Origin: Gilliamella sp. Pra-s52
GTDB lineage: Bacteria; Pseudomonadota; Gammaproteobacteria; Enterobacterales; Orbaceae
Assembly (NCBI RefSeq): GCF_009795805.1
Contig: NZ_WTEY01000012.1
Span: 1 to 64,000, forward strand
Direction: 5' to 3'
Length of the DNA stretch: 64,000 nt
A model generated the notes under the pieces. The model did not search any database. It was not told where the DNA came from and worked only from the letters and a program-made list of their open reading frames with translations. Positions 36,893-45,558 of this stretch are shown one piece after another (position 1 is the stretch's first letter; the number at the start of each line of letters is the position of its first letter). The position numbers were made by a program, and so were the translations under genes.

Positions 36893-37456
36893 CTATTCTT
36901 GAACTACACTCGCTTTTTTAATGTAAATTGGTTCGGTAGGCACATCTCTATGTGGTCCCACGCGTTTAGTTGGGACACTGACAATTTTATCAACGATATC
37001 CATCCCTTTAGTTACTTTACCAAATACTGCATAACCATATTGTTGTGGTGATTGATAATTAAGGAAATCATTATTTACTACATTGATAAAAAATTGGCTT
37101 GTTGCACTGTTTACTTCACTGGTTCTTGCCATGGCAATAGTGCCTCGGTCGTTTTTTAAACCGTTTTCAGCTTCATTTTTAATTGGTGGGTTAGTATCTT
37201 TGAATTTTAATTGATCATCAGCACCACCACCTTGAATCATAAATCCTGGAATGACGCGATGGAAAGTTAAATTTTCATAGAATCCACTATTTACATAATC
37301 AAGAAAGTTTTTGGCGGTAATTGGTGCATGTTCGCTGTCTAGTTCGATTTCAATGTCACCCATGCTGGTTTGTAATAGTACTTTGGTGTCAGCTAAAGTA
37401 ATGCTAGAAAATAAAGTTAGCAATATTGTGATAAATAACAATTTAATTTTTTTCAT
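36893..37456 (-). CDS. ppiA: Periplasmic peptidyl-prolyl cis-trans isomerase A (cyclophilin)
   Basis: A 187-residue cyclophilin with a Sec signal peptide (cleavage after about residue 22, ITLA-D) and the catalytic blocks [32 protein letters not shown] and YAVFGKV. It speeds proline isomerisation during folding in the periplasm. It is divergent from comF across 284 bases that include a perfect 14-base palindrome. Confidence 0.93.
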   Translation of the reverse strand: MKKIKLLFITILLTLFSSITLADTKVLLQTSMGDIEIELDSEHAPITAKNFLDYVNSGFYENLTFHRVIPGFMIQGGGADDQLKFKDTNPPIKNEAENGLKNDRGTIAMARTSEVNSATSQFFINVVNNDFLNYQSPQQYGYAVFGKVTKGMDIVDKIVSVPTKRVGPHRDVPTEPIYIKKASVVQE

Positions 37457-37588
37457 ATATTTATTCCTTGCTCCAAAAAGAGGGTAGTTGATTATACCGG
37501 ATATTTAATTATTTTGAATACTATTATGAAAAACCAGATGATTTTTTGTGTTGCAGATCGTAGAAGTATTTAATTGTATAAAATAGTA

Positions 37589-37602
37589 AAACCAATTGGT
37601 TT
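37589..37602. promoter_or_regulatory. Perfect 14-base palindrome between ppiA and comF
   Basis: AAACCAATTGGTTT is self-complementary over its full length. A small hairpin with a GAAA loop (TTCCT at 37616-37620, AGGAA at 37625-37629) follows. The position between divergent genes suggests an operator. No regulator is identifiable, and the match may be chance in A+T-rich DNA. Confidence 0.35.
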
Positions 37603-37740
37603 ATTGTATTGATATTTCCTGAAAAGGAATGCAAAAAAACAAGTGCGTTTATAAATAAAATTAATTTTTTTGTTGTATGTTTTTTATATTAAAACGCTAT
37701 ATTTTCTGAATTTATTTTATAAATAAGTCTATTGAATTTT

Positions 37741-38412
37741 ATGCGATGTATTTTGTGCGATATGCCTTTATTTTTGTCTCATCATGGCATTTGTTGTCAA
37801 TGTGTTAATAATTTACCTAAATTCAATAAAATTTGTCATCAATGTTGTTTACCACACTCTTTACCGACAGATATCTGTTATCGATGTCGTGTCAAGAAAC
37901 CCCATTGGGATGAGCTTATTGCGGTTTCTGACTATGTTAATCCATTAAAAAAATTAATTCATCATTTTAAGTTTTACAACAAAGTAGAACTAAATAGAGC
38001 ATTAGCCAGATTGATGTTTTTAGCTTGGTATCAAAGACGAGAACGAGATGCTTTAGTTAAACCTGATTTGGTAACTTGTGTGCCATTGCATCATATTCGT
38101 TATTGGTCTCGTGGCTTTAATCAAGCAGAATTATTGGCAAAGCCTATTGCTAGATGGTTAAATCGGGATTTTTATCCTTATTTGTTGTCTCGGAATAAAG
38201 GTAGGCAAGATCAAAAAAGTTTGTCTCTTACAGAACGAATTGCTAATGTCGAAACACTTTTTATGTGTCATCAAGATCTGTCAAAAAAATCGATAATGCT
38301 TATTGATGATATTGTTACAACGGGTAATACAGTTAATGTCATTAGTCAGCAATTAAAAAAATGTGGTGCAACGAGTGTTCAAGTTGTTTGTTTATGCCGT
38401 ACAGTATTGTAA
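37741..38412 (+). CDS. gntX: ComF/GntX family phosphoribosyltransferase-like protein
   Basis: The 223-residue protein has an N-terminal zinc-ribbon-like region with paired cysteines (CILC, CCQC, CHQC, CYRC) and a C-terminal phosphoribosyltransferase fold with the PRPP-binding motif IMLIDDIVTTGNT. ComF proteins support DNA uptake in transformable bacteria; in enterobacteria the gene next to nfuA is called gntX. Adjacency to nfuA is kept here. The ATG at 37741 is preferred over a TTG at 37732. Neither has a clear ribosome site. Confidence 0.88.
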   Translation: MRCILCDMPLFLSHHGICCQCVNNLPKFNKICHQCCLPHSLPTDICYRCRVKKPHWDELIAVSDYVNPLKKLIHHFKFYNKVELNRALARLMFLAWYQRRERDALVKPDLVTCVPLHHIRYWSRGFNQAELLAKPIARWLNRDFYPYLLSRNKGRQDQKSLSLTERIANVETLFMCHQDLSKKSIMLIDDIVTTGNTVNVISQQLKKCGATSVQVVCLCRTVL

Positions 38413-38475
38413 AATATTAAACAACCCCTATAATAACCAAGAAAGTTAGTCAACTATTATTATATTATAAATGAT

Positions 38476-38498
38476 ATTAGGTTTATTAATTACCTAAT
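38476..38498 (+). promoter_or_regulatory. Inverted repeat just upstream of nfuA
   Basis: ATTAGGT (38476-38482) and ACCTAAT (38492-38498) are perfect inverse complements 9 bases apart, ending 19 bases before the nfuA ATG. There is no T-run, so a terminator is unlikely. It could be an operator or a 5'-UTR hairpin. It does not fit the IscR type 2 pattern known upstream of enterobacterial nfuA. Confidence 0.4.
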
Positions 38499-38517
38499 GA
38501 CATTAAAGTGAGGGGTT

Positions 38518-39099
38518 ATGTCTATTATCACTATTTCTGAGTCAGCTCAACAACACTTTAAAAAATTGCTTGCTAATCAACCTGATGGAACACAAATCCG
38601 GGTATTTGTTATTAACCCTGGTACACCAAGTGCTGAATGTGGTGTTTCATATTGTCCTGCTGATACGGTGGAAGATAGTGATATTGAAGAAAAGTATACC
38701 GATTTTTCAGTTTATATCGATGAAATTAGTGCGCCATTTTTAGAAGAAACCGTTATTGATTACGTGACGGATGAATTAGGTTCGCAATTAACATTAAAAG
38801 CGCCAAATTCAAAAATGAAGAAAGTCGCTGACGATGCGCCACTTATTGAACGTGTTAACTATGCAATCCAAGCGCAGATTAATCCTCAATTAGCTAGCCA
38901 TGGGGGGCATGTTAGTTTAGTTGAGTTAACTGAAGATAATTATGTTATATTGCAATTTGGTGGTGGATGTAATGGATGTTCAATGGTCGATTACACCTTG
39001 AAGGAAGGTATCGAAAAGCAATTAATGGCAGAATTTCCAGAGCTTGCCGGTGTAAAAGATATTACTGAACATCAAGCCGGAGCGCACTCGTTTTGCTGA
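38518..39099 (+). CDS. nfuA: Fe-S biogenesis carrier protein NfuA
   Basis: The 193-residue protein has a degenerate A-type N-terminal domain (about 1-95) and a C-terminal Nfu domain with the cluster-binding CNGC (C151, C154) in [15 protein letters not shown]. NfuA carries [4Fe-4S] clusters to client proteins, especially under oxidative stress or iron limitation. GAGGGG lies just before the ATG. It lies about 3.5 kb before the isc operon. Confidence 0.96.
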   Translation: MSIITISESAQQHFKKLLANQPDGTQIRVFVINPGTPSAECGVSYCPADTVEDSDIEEKYTDFSVYIDEISAPFLEETVIDYVTDELGSQLTLKAPNSKMKKVADDAPLIERVNYAIQAQINPQLASHGGHVSLVELTEDNYVILQFGGGCNGCSMVDYTLKEGIEKQLMAEFPELAGVKDITEHQAGAHSFC

Positions 39100-39185
39100 A
39101 AATAAATTTTATTTAAGCCTTGCTTATTGCTAGGATTGAGTCATAATCGACTGATGTTTGCCATTTGATATTATGATGAGGTTTT

Positions 39186-40109
39186 ATGAATCAAGTTAGT
39201 ATTATTTCAGATCTTATCGTTTGGATTGAAAAAAATTTGGAGCAACCGTTATCTATCGATCATGTTGCACAAAAATCAGGTTATTCTAAGTGGCATTTAC
39301 AACGTATGTTTAAAGAGGTAACAGGTCAGGTACTTGGTACTTATATTAGGCATCGTCGTTTAACTTATGCAGCACTTGCTTTGCGTATGACAAGTAAGCC
39401 TATTTTAGATATTGCGATGCAATATCGTTTTGATTCTCAGCAAACCTTTACTCGGTCCTTTAAAAAACAATTTAATGAGACTCCCGCAAGTTATCGCAGA
39501 GGTGAATTTTGGGATCCTACCGGTTTAACTCCTGCGATTGAATTAAATAAAAGTCAGTTTTTATTGCCTGAGCCAAAATTCGTTAATATGCCCAAAAAAA
39601 CTTTTTGGGGTATTACATTTAAGAATAATTGTAATTTTAGTCAATTATTAGATGAAGAAAATAAACTAAGAACTCAATTTTTTTATAATTATATATCACG
39701 CTGTAATAGTAAATGTGAAAACCTACCAGATAAAATTTATGCTTTTAGTCGTATATTGAAAAGCAAAGATAATGCTAATGAACAAGAGCTGTTTTATACA
39801 ATTACCTTAGATCATAATAATGATCTTGAGCATATTGAGCAGTTTGTTAGTGAGGGGGGATTATACCTTTGTTTTAAATATGTTGGTTCACCAGATAAGT
39901 TTAGCGATTTTATTTCTCGAGTTCATTTAGCTGCTATGCCTGCATTAAAAGTGCGTTTACGCTACTCTAGTTGTATAATTGAAATTCATCATAACCTTCA
40001 CGATGATAGTATCGAATCGGTTAAAGATATTAAGCATATGGAGTGTGATTATTGTTTGCCAGTTGTGGCTGAAAGTGGCGTCAATATCCAATCAAATTTA
40101 TTGTCATAG
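39186..40109 (+). CDS. rob: Rob-type AraC/XylS transcriptional regulator
   Basis: A 307-residue protein with two N-terminal helix-turn-helix motifs (about 9-105), nearly identical to E. coli Rob over GYSKWHLQRMFKEVTG and ILDIAMQYRFDSQQTFTR, followed by a GyrI-like ligand-binding domain (about 125-300). Rob controls the mar/sox/rob regulon (efflux, porins, superoxide defence). Enterobacterial order slt-trpR-(two genes)-rob is kept, minus the two intervening genes. No sox/mar-box search was possible here. Confidence 0.92.
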   Translation: MNQVSIISDLIVWIEKNLEQPLSIDHVAQKSGYSKWHLQRMFKEVTGQVLGTYIRHRRLTYAALALRMTSKPILDIAMQYRFDSQQTFTRSFKKQFNETPASYRRGEFWDPTGLTPAIELNKSQFLLPEPKFVNMPKKTFWGITFKNNCNFSQLLDEENKLRTQFFYNYISRCNSKCENLPDKIYAFSRILKSKDNANEQELFYTITLDHNNDLEHIEQFVSEGGLYLCFKYVGSPDKFSDFISRVHLAAMPALKVRLRYSSCIIEIHHNLHDDSIESVKDIKHMECDYCLPVVAESGVNIQSNLLS

Positions 40110-40149
40110 CAAAATAAGTCAATTTATTGATAGATATTGACATTTATAT

Positions 40150-40440
40150 TTAATTATCTGATTTTAATAAATTGTTTTCTAGCCATTTTTTGAATTCAGG
40201 TGTTGATTCTTTAAGGCTATTGGAGCCTCTGGTTACTGTTGCAATGCCAATTTTGAGTTGTTCTTTTAGTTGGCGTTGATTGATTGAGCCATCGAGGAGT
40301 GAATGTACAATTTTGACTCGAGTGATTAGTGCATCGCGTTCATCAGCGGTCATTAATAGTTTTAATATATCAAGTGAGTAACCATCATTAAATGCTTGGT
40401 GTAATATTTCAACCGTTTGTTTCCATTCGTTAGTTTTCAT
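40150..40440 (-). CDS. trpR: Trp operon repressor TrpR
   Basis: A 96-residue TrpR: LLMTADERDALITRVKIVHSLL and the helix-turn-helix NQRQLKEQLKIGIATVTRGSNSL. With bound tryptophan it represses trp, aroH and related genes. The ATG at 40440 is preferred over a GTG at 40449 because GGTG lies 6 bases before it. It follows slt by 11 bases and is probably co-transcribed. No separate trp operator is visible, since slt lies directly upstream. Confidence 0.94.
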   Translation of the reverse strand: MKTNEWKQTVEILHQAFNDGYSLDILKLLMTADERDALITRVKIVHSLLDGSINQRQLKEQLKIGIATVTRGSNSLKESTPEFKKWLENNLLKSDN

Positions 40441-40451
40441 TATAATCACCG

Positions 40452-42392
40452 TTAATATTGTTTATTAAATTCATTTGAATTAAGAATATTGACATTTTTT
40501 TGCCCTAGGATTATTTGATAAATATAATCATATACTAATACGTTTTTGACATAATTACGTGTTTCTGTAAATGGTATACTATCTATAAATGCGACAGCAT
40601 CAAGTTTCCCGTTGCTCGCTTTTAACCAGCGTTTAACATTATTGGGTCCTGCATTATAAGCTGCTGAAGATAATATACGGTTATTATTATTTTGTAGATA
40701 AACAGTGTTTAGATACGAAGTGCCTAACTGTATATTGGTTAGCGGGTTAAATAATTGCTCTGATGAAACATAAGTGACTGAATTGACTTTTTTAGCTGTT
40801 TCTTTGGCTGTTGCTGGCATTAATTGCATTAGCCCTCGAGCGCCAGCAGGTGACTTAGCGTTAGTATCAAGTGCACTTTCTTGACGAGAAATAGCTAAAG
40901 CATAAGATAACGTAATGGTTTTTTCTTTTAATGCATTATTATATAAGTCTTTGTACATAATAGGTAAACGTTCTGTCCAGTTATTCCAAAGCTTGCCAGC
41001 AATAGTTGCTTGAATACTAAGATCACCCCATCCCTTTTGTAAGGCATATTGAGATAACGGTATATATTCATCTTTATTTGTTTGATTATTTAATATATAT
41101 CGCCATTCTTTGACTGATTCTGATGCCATGCCTAAATAACGTAATTCGTTGATTCTTTTTACATAGGGTTGATTATCATATTTTCTTTTTAATGCTGATA
41201 TTTCTGATTGTGTGATTTTTTTTGATTGGTTATTGATTGAATAAGGCTGATTAAGCGTTTGTGCACTTATCATGCCATAAAATCCACGGTTGGTTGTGAG
41301 CTTTTTCAAAATGCTGTTAGCTTCATTTTTTTGATTTTTATTTAGCAGTACTCGAGCTTGCCAATATTGCCATTCCTCTTTTAATTGATCTTCTGGGGGT
41401 AATTGTGCTATCCAATAAGCTATGTCAGTAAAGTTATAAGCATCGATAGCAAGTCGGATGCGTTTTTCAACTAATGCTGTATCATGATATTTTGCTATGT
41501 AGCTATCACGCCATTTTATCTGTTCGCTCGTTGCCGAATCATTAAAGTAGCGGTTAGCTAAGCTTTTTTGTAACATAATTTGCTCTGCTTCATTTAAGGC
41601 CTGTTGTTTAACTAGTTTTGGTAATAATGATGCAGCTAAGTTTATGTCTGCTTTTGCTAAGCGAGGAAATGATGCTAAGACAATTTTTTTAGTGAAAGTA
41701 TTAGCTTTAATATTTTTTGAAAAATCTTCTAATTTTCTCGGGTTATCTAGTACAGCCACTAAATTTGTTTTTGTTGTTTTATAACTGTTATCAAGTAAGT
41801 TTACTAGATGTTTGGTTAACTTTAAATTATTTGCTTCAAGAGCCAGTTCAATACGCAATAATATTAATTTAGTCGTTTGTTTACCTGCTTGTGACCATGC
41901 GTTGAGTAATGGATCGCAAGCCGAAGGAAGTTCTTTACCTGTCATCCAAAGTGATTCAATTGTACTAAAGGCTGTTTTGTCGTTTCCTTTTTGTAATAAT
42001 GCGTATTGGTAGTGACAATTAGAAAGTATTGAGTTGTCTTTTGGAAACGAAATAATTGAGTTCCAATCTTGACGATTGCTTAATTCTGTTAAGTAAGATT
42101 GGCTTAATGAAGCCGTTAGTGGAAAATCATGATACTGGTTAACAAAGTCACTGACTGTTTGTGGTGAAACAATTCTTATGTTGTTTTGAAAAAATTGTAC
42201 AGCGGCATAAGGATATAATGGGTAATCTTTTATGGCTGAAAGTAATGTTTGTTGTTCTTCAAAATTAAGTGTTTGATAAGAATTAAGCCATTTTTGGTAA
42301 TGTTCTCGCAGTTTCTTTTCAGAATTATCTGCATAACTACTACTTGTGAATATTAGGCATGTTACCAAAAAACAACGTAATACTAATTTCAT
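40452..42392 (-). CDS. slt: Soluble lytic murein transglycosylase Slt
   Basis: A 646-residue periplasmic enzyme, the length of E. coli Slt70, with a signal peptide (cleavage near SSYA), a long helical superhelix with TPR-like repeats and a C-terminal lysozyme-like domain with catalytic E505 in AISRQESALD, then AGARGLMQLMPATA and AAYNAGPNNV. It cleaves peptidoglycan glycan chains to anhydro-muropeptides. Upstream of trpR on the minus strand and divergent from iscR across 162 bases. Confidence 0.95.
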   Translation of the reverse strand: MKLVLRCFLVTCLIFTSSSYADNSEKKLREHYQKWLNSYQTLNFEEQQTLLSAIKDYPLYPYAAVQFFQNNIRIVSPQTVSDFVNQYHDFPLTASLSQSYLTELSNRQDWNSIISFPKDNSILSNCHYQYALLQKGNDKTAFSTIESLWMTGKELPSACDPLLNAWSQAGKQTTKLILLRIELALEANNLKLTKHLVNLLDNSYKTTKTNLVAVLDNPRKLEDFSKNIKANTFTKKIVLASFPRLAKADINLAASLLPKLVKQQALNEAEQIMLQKSLANRYFNDSATSEQIKWRDSYIAKYHDTALVEKRIRLAIDAYNFTDIAYWIAQLPPEDQLKEEWQYWQARVLLNKNQKNEANSILKKLTTNRGFYGMISAQTLNQPYSINNQSKKITQSEISALKRKYDNQPYVKRINELRYLGMASESVKEWRYILNNQTNKDEYIPLSQYALQKGWGDLSIQATIAGKLWNNWTERLPIMYKDLYNNALKEKTITLSYALAISRQESALDTNAKSPAGARGLMQLMPATAKETAKKVNSVTYVSSEQLFNPLTNIQLGTSYLNTVYLQNNNNRILSSAAYNAGPNNVKRWLKASNGKLDAVAFIDSIPFTETRNYVKNVLVYDYIYQIILGQKNVNILNSNEFNKQY

Positions 42393-42493
42393 CCTTTAAC
42401 CCCCATATGAATTTAGTTTATTAGATTAGCATATTACGCTATGATTCGTCGACGATGAACTATGGGGTAATTCCTACTAAAATACTCAACTAA

Positions 42494-42518
42494 ATACTTG
42501 ACTAAATTAAGCGGATAT
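42494..42518 (+). promoter_or_regulatory. Type 1 IscR-binding site upstream of iscR
   Basis: This 25-base stretch agrees with the published type 1 IscR consensus at about 22 of 25 positions, including ATACTTGACT at the left half and TAT at the right end. It overlaps the -35 box of the iscR promoter, so [2Fe-2S]-IscR should repress its own operon. A partial second half-site (ATACTCAACTAAAT) lies immediately upstream. Confidence 0.78.
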
Positions 42519-42525
42519 ATACAAT
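42498..42525 (+). promoter_or_regulatory. iscR promoter
   Basis: TTGACT (42498-42503) and TACAAT (42520-42525) are separated by 16 bases and end 29 bases before the iscR ATG. Overlap with the IscR site makes autorepression likely. Confidence 0.75.
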
Positions 42526-42554
42526 AAGTATTACCAAATATAGAGGAATGATCA

Positions 42555-43010
42555 ATGAAATTGACATCAAAAGGACGATATGCGGTAACAGCAATGCTTG
42601 ATGTCGCATTGCATGCTGATTCTGGACCGGTATCTCTTGCAGATATTTCAGAACGTCAAGAAATCTCGCTTTCTTACCTTGAACAATTATTTGCTCGGTT
42701 ACGCAAAAATGGCTTAGTGCAAAGCGTTAGAGGTCCAGGCGGAGGTTATATTCTTAGTCGTAGTATGGATCAAATCGCTATTAGCTCAATTGTTAAAGCT
42801 GTTGATGAAACAGTTCATGCAACAAAGTGCCATGGGCAAGATGGTTGTCAAGGCGGGGTTAGGTGTTTAACGCATACGCTTTGGAATGAATTAAGTGAAC
42901 GTATTGATGATTTTTTAACGAGCATTACACTGAGTGAGCTTGTGAATAATCAAGAAGTCAAAGCTGTTGCTAATCGACAAAGTAATATACAACACGTCCA
43001 AATTAATTAA
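42555..43010 (+). CDS. iscR: Iron-sulphur cluster regulator IscR
   Basis: A 151-residue Rrf2-family regulator with a winged helix ([18 protein letters not shown] to [10 protein letters not shown]) and the cluster ligands C92, C98, C104 and H107 in the E. coli positions. Holo-IscR represses the isc operon; apo-IscR activates suf-type genes at type 2 sites. AGAGGAATG precedes the ATG. Heads the isc operon. Confidence 0.97.
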   Translation: MKLTSKGRYAVTAMLDVALHADSGPVSLADISERQEISLSYLEQLFARLRKNGLVQSVRGPGGGYILSRSMDQIAISSIVKAVDETVHATKCHGQDGCQGGVRCLTHTLWNELSERIDDFLTSITLSELVNNQEVKAVANRQSNIQHVQIN

Positions 43011-43048
43011 TAAAAATAGAATATAGAATTTGTAATTGGGAGTAATTA

Positions 43049-44263
43049 ATGAAACTACCTATTTATATGGATTATGCAGCCACAACGCCTGTTGATCCTA
43101 GAGTCGCTGAAAAAATGATGCAGTATTTAACTCCTGATGGTATTTTTGGTAATCCAGCGTCTCGTTCTCATAAGTTTGGGTGGCAAGCAGAAGAAGCCGT
43201 TGACATTGCCAGAAATCAGATTGCTGATTTGATCGGGGCAGATTCGCGCGAAATCGTTTTTACATCAGGTGCAACTGAAGCCGATAATTTAGCAATTAAA
43301 GGTGCCGCTCATTTTAATCATGCCAAAGGTAAGCATATTATTACTTGTAAAACTGAGCATAAAGCTGTGCTTGATACCTGTCGCCAACTTGAAAGAGAAG
43401 GCTATGAGGTAACTTATTTGGCACCGGAATCTAATGGTATACTTGATCTAGATAAACTTGCATCCGCAATGCGTAGTGATACAACAGTTGTGTCGATTAT
43501 GCATGTTAATAATGAAACAGGTGTCATACAAGACATTGAAAAAATTGGCAATATGTGTCGTGAACGAGGTATTGTTTTTCACGTTGATGCAACGCAAAGC
43601 GTAGGTAAATTGCCGATTGATTTAACTAAGTTAAAAGTTGATTTGATGTCCTTTTCGGGGCATAAAATTTATGGTCCTAAAGGGATTGGTGGACTTTATG
43701 TAAGGCGTAAACCTCGTGTACGCATTGAAGCTCAAATGCATGGTGGTGGACACGAGAGGGGTATGCGCTCTGGTACTTTACCTGTGCATCAAATTGTTGG
43801 CATGGGTGAAGCATATCATATTGCTAAAGAGGTAATGGCAACTGAAATGCCACGTTTGTTGGCACTTAAAAATCGTTTATGGAACGGTTTAAAAGATATT
43901 GAAGAAGTTTATCTTAACGGTTCTTTAGAGCACAGTGTACCAAATATTTTAAATGTTAGTTTTGCCTATATTGAAGGTGAATCTTTGATGATGGCTTTGA
44001 AAGATTTGGCTGTTTCATCTGGTTCGGCTTGCACATCTGCTAGTTTAGAACCGTCTTATGTTTTGAGAGCATTAGGTCTTAATGATGAGCTAGCACATAG
44101 TTCAATTCGCTTTTCAATTGGTCGTTTTTCGACTGAAGAAGAAATTGATTATGTGATTAAGCTAGTTAAAGAATCAATTGGTAAACTTAGAAATTTGTCC
44201 CCACTTTGGGAAATGTTTAAAGACGGTATTGATCTGTCAACCATTAAATGGTCAGCACATTAA
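43049..44263 (+). CDS. iscS: Cysteine desulphurase IscS
   Basis: A 404-residue PLP enzyme, same length as E. coli IscS. PLP lysine K206 is in [10 protein letters not shown] and the persulphide cysteine C328 is in [15 protein letters not shown]. It supplies sulphur from cysteine to IscU for cluster assembly, and to tRNA thiolation. GGGAG precedes the ATG. Second gene of the isc operon. Confidence 0.98.
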   Translation: MKLPIYMDYAATTPVDPRVAEKMMQYLTPDGIFGNPASRSHKFGWQAEEAVDIARNQIADLIGADSREIVFTSGATEADNLAIKGAAHFNHAKGKHIITCKTEHKAVLDTCRQLEREGYEVTYLAPESNGILDLDKLASAMRSDTTVVSIMHVNNETGVIQDIEKIGNMCRERGIVFHVDATQSVGKLPIDLTKLKVDLMSFSGHKIYGPKGIGGLYVRRKPRVRIEAQMHGGGHERGMRSGTLPVHQIVGMGEAYHIAKEVMATEMPRLLALKNRLWNGLKDIEEVYLNGSLEHSVPNILNVSFAYIEGESLMMALKDLAVSSGSACTSASLEPSYVLRALGLNDELAHSSIRFSIGRFSTEEEIDYVIKLVKESIGKLRNLSPLWEMFKDGIDLSTIKWSAH

Positions 44264-44278
44264 GATTAGGAGTAAATT

Positions 44279-44665
44279 ATGGCGTACAGTGAAAAAGTTG
44301 TTGATCATTATGAAAATCCACGTAATGTTGGTTCGTTTGATCAAAATGATCCTAATGTCGGTAGTGGCATGGTTGGTGCCCCTGCGTGTGGCGATGTGAT
44401 GCGTTTACAAATTAAAGTAAATAATAATGGTATTATCGAAGATGCTAAGTTTAAAACGTATGGTTGCGGTAGTGCAATTGCATCAAGTTCTTTGGTGACG
44501 GAATGGATAAAAGGTAAATCATTAGACGAAGCTGAAGCGATTAAAAATACTGATATTGCACAAGAGCTTGCATTGCCACCAGTTAAAATCCATTGTTCAA
44601 TTTTAGCTGAAGATGCAATTAAAGCTGCTATCGATGACTATAAGACTAAAAAAGGACAACGTTAA
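44279..44665 (+). CDS. iscU: Iron-sulphur cluster scaffold IscU
   Basis: A 128-residue scaffold with the three ligand cysteines C37, C63 and C106 and the LPPVK motif (99-103) recognised by HscA. Clusters are built here and handed on by HscA/HscB. The stop overlaps the iscA start by one base (TAATG). Confidence 0.98.
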   Translation: MAYSEKVVDHYENPRNVGSFDQNDPNVGSGMVGAPACGDVMRLQIKVNNNGIIEDAKFKTYGCGSAIASSSLVTEWIKGKSLDEAEAIKNTDIAQELALPPVKIHCSILAEDAIKAAIDDYKTKKGQR

Positions 44666-44988
44666 TGGCGATCACGTTAACCAATAATGCAGCCAATCGT
44701 GTTCAGGCTTTTTTAGCAAATCGAGGAAAAGGCGTTGGGCTCCGGTTAGGAGTTAAAACATCGGGTTGTTCGGGAATGGCGTATGTCTTAGAGTTTGCCG
44801 ATGTAATTAACGATGATGATAGTGTCTTTGAAGACAAAGAAGTTAAAGTTATCGTTGATAAAAAAAGTTTAGTCTATATTGATGGCACTGAACTTGATTT
44901 TGTCAAAGAAGGATTAAATGAGGGTTTCAAGTTTAATAACCCTAATGCACACCATGAATGTGGTTGTGGCGAAAGCTTTAATGTGTAA
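44665..44988 (+). CDS. iscA: A-type iron-sulphur carrier IscA
   Basis: A 107-residue A-type carrier with C35, C99 and C101 in their usual places (SGCSGMAY and [10 protein letters not shown]). It takes clusters from IscU and delivers [4Fe-4S] to targets. Translation is coupled to iscU by the overlap. Confidence 0.98.
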   Translation: MAITLTNNAANRVQAFLANRGKGVGLRLGVKTSGCSGMAYVLEFADVINDDDSVFEDKEVKVIVDKKSLVYIDGTELDFVKEGLNEGFKFNNPNAHHECGCGESFNV

Positions 44989-45003
44989 TTGGGTACCATA
45001 GTT

Positions 45004-45522
45004 ATGGTTAATTATTTTGAATTATTAGGTTTACCAGCTCAATTACCAGTAGATGTTGCACAGTTAACCTCTCATTATCAACAATTGCAAAGACAGTATC
45101 ACCCAGATAATTTTGCTACTGTAGCTGATAGTGATAAAGTGGCTGTTATTCAAAAATCAGCCGCTATTAATGATGGTTATCGAACTTTGAAAAATCCGAT
45201 CAAAGCGGCGGAGTATTTTTTATCTTTGCAAGGTTTTGATGTGGCAACTGAGCAAAATATTATTCATGATGCTGATTTTTTAATGGAACAATTTTCTTTA
45301 CGTGAACAGCTTGACGATATAGAAAACCAATCTAATTTTGAGGCTTTAGATCGTTTCCATGAAGAAATTATTAAACGTGAAAAAACAATATATAACGAGC
45401 TATTACAATTTATCTCAAAGCAAGATTGGCAAATTGCACTTAATCAAATTTATAAAATCCGTTACCTAACTAGATTGATTGAACAAATCGAAAAGTTACA
45501 AGAAAAACAATTTGATTTATAA
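45004..45522 (+). CDS. hscB: J-domain co-chaperone HscB
   Basis: A 172-residue protein (E. coli 171) with an N-terminal J domain carrying HPD at 33-35 and a C-terminal helical bundle that binds IscU. It stimulates the ATPase of HscA. The ATG at 45004 gives the family N-terminus (MVNYFELLGLP); an in-frame TTG at 44989 is rejected. Confidence 0.95.
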   Translation: MVNYFELLGLPAQLPVDVAQLTSHYQQLQRQYHPDNFATVADSDKVAVIQKSAAINDGYRTLKNPIKAAEYFLSLQGFDVATEQNIIHDADFLMEQFSLREQLDDIENQSNFEALDRFHEEIIKREKTIYNELLQFISKQDWQIALNQIYKIRYLTRLIEQIEKLQEKQFDL

Positions 45523-45558
45523 TTTAAGATAAGTAACGTATTGATAGAGATAGATTAA

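Noticed and set aside
38413-38475. IscR type 2 site upstream of nfuA
   Set aside because: ACAACCCCTATAAT gives only the left half; the matching GG half is missing at the required distance.
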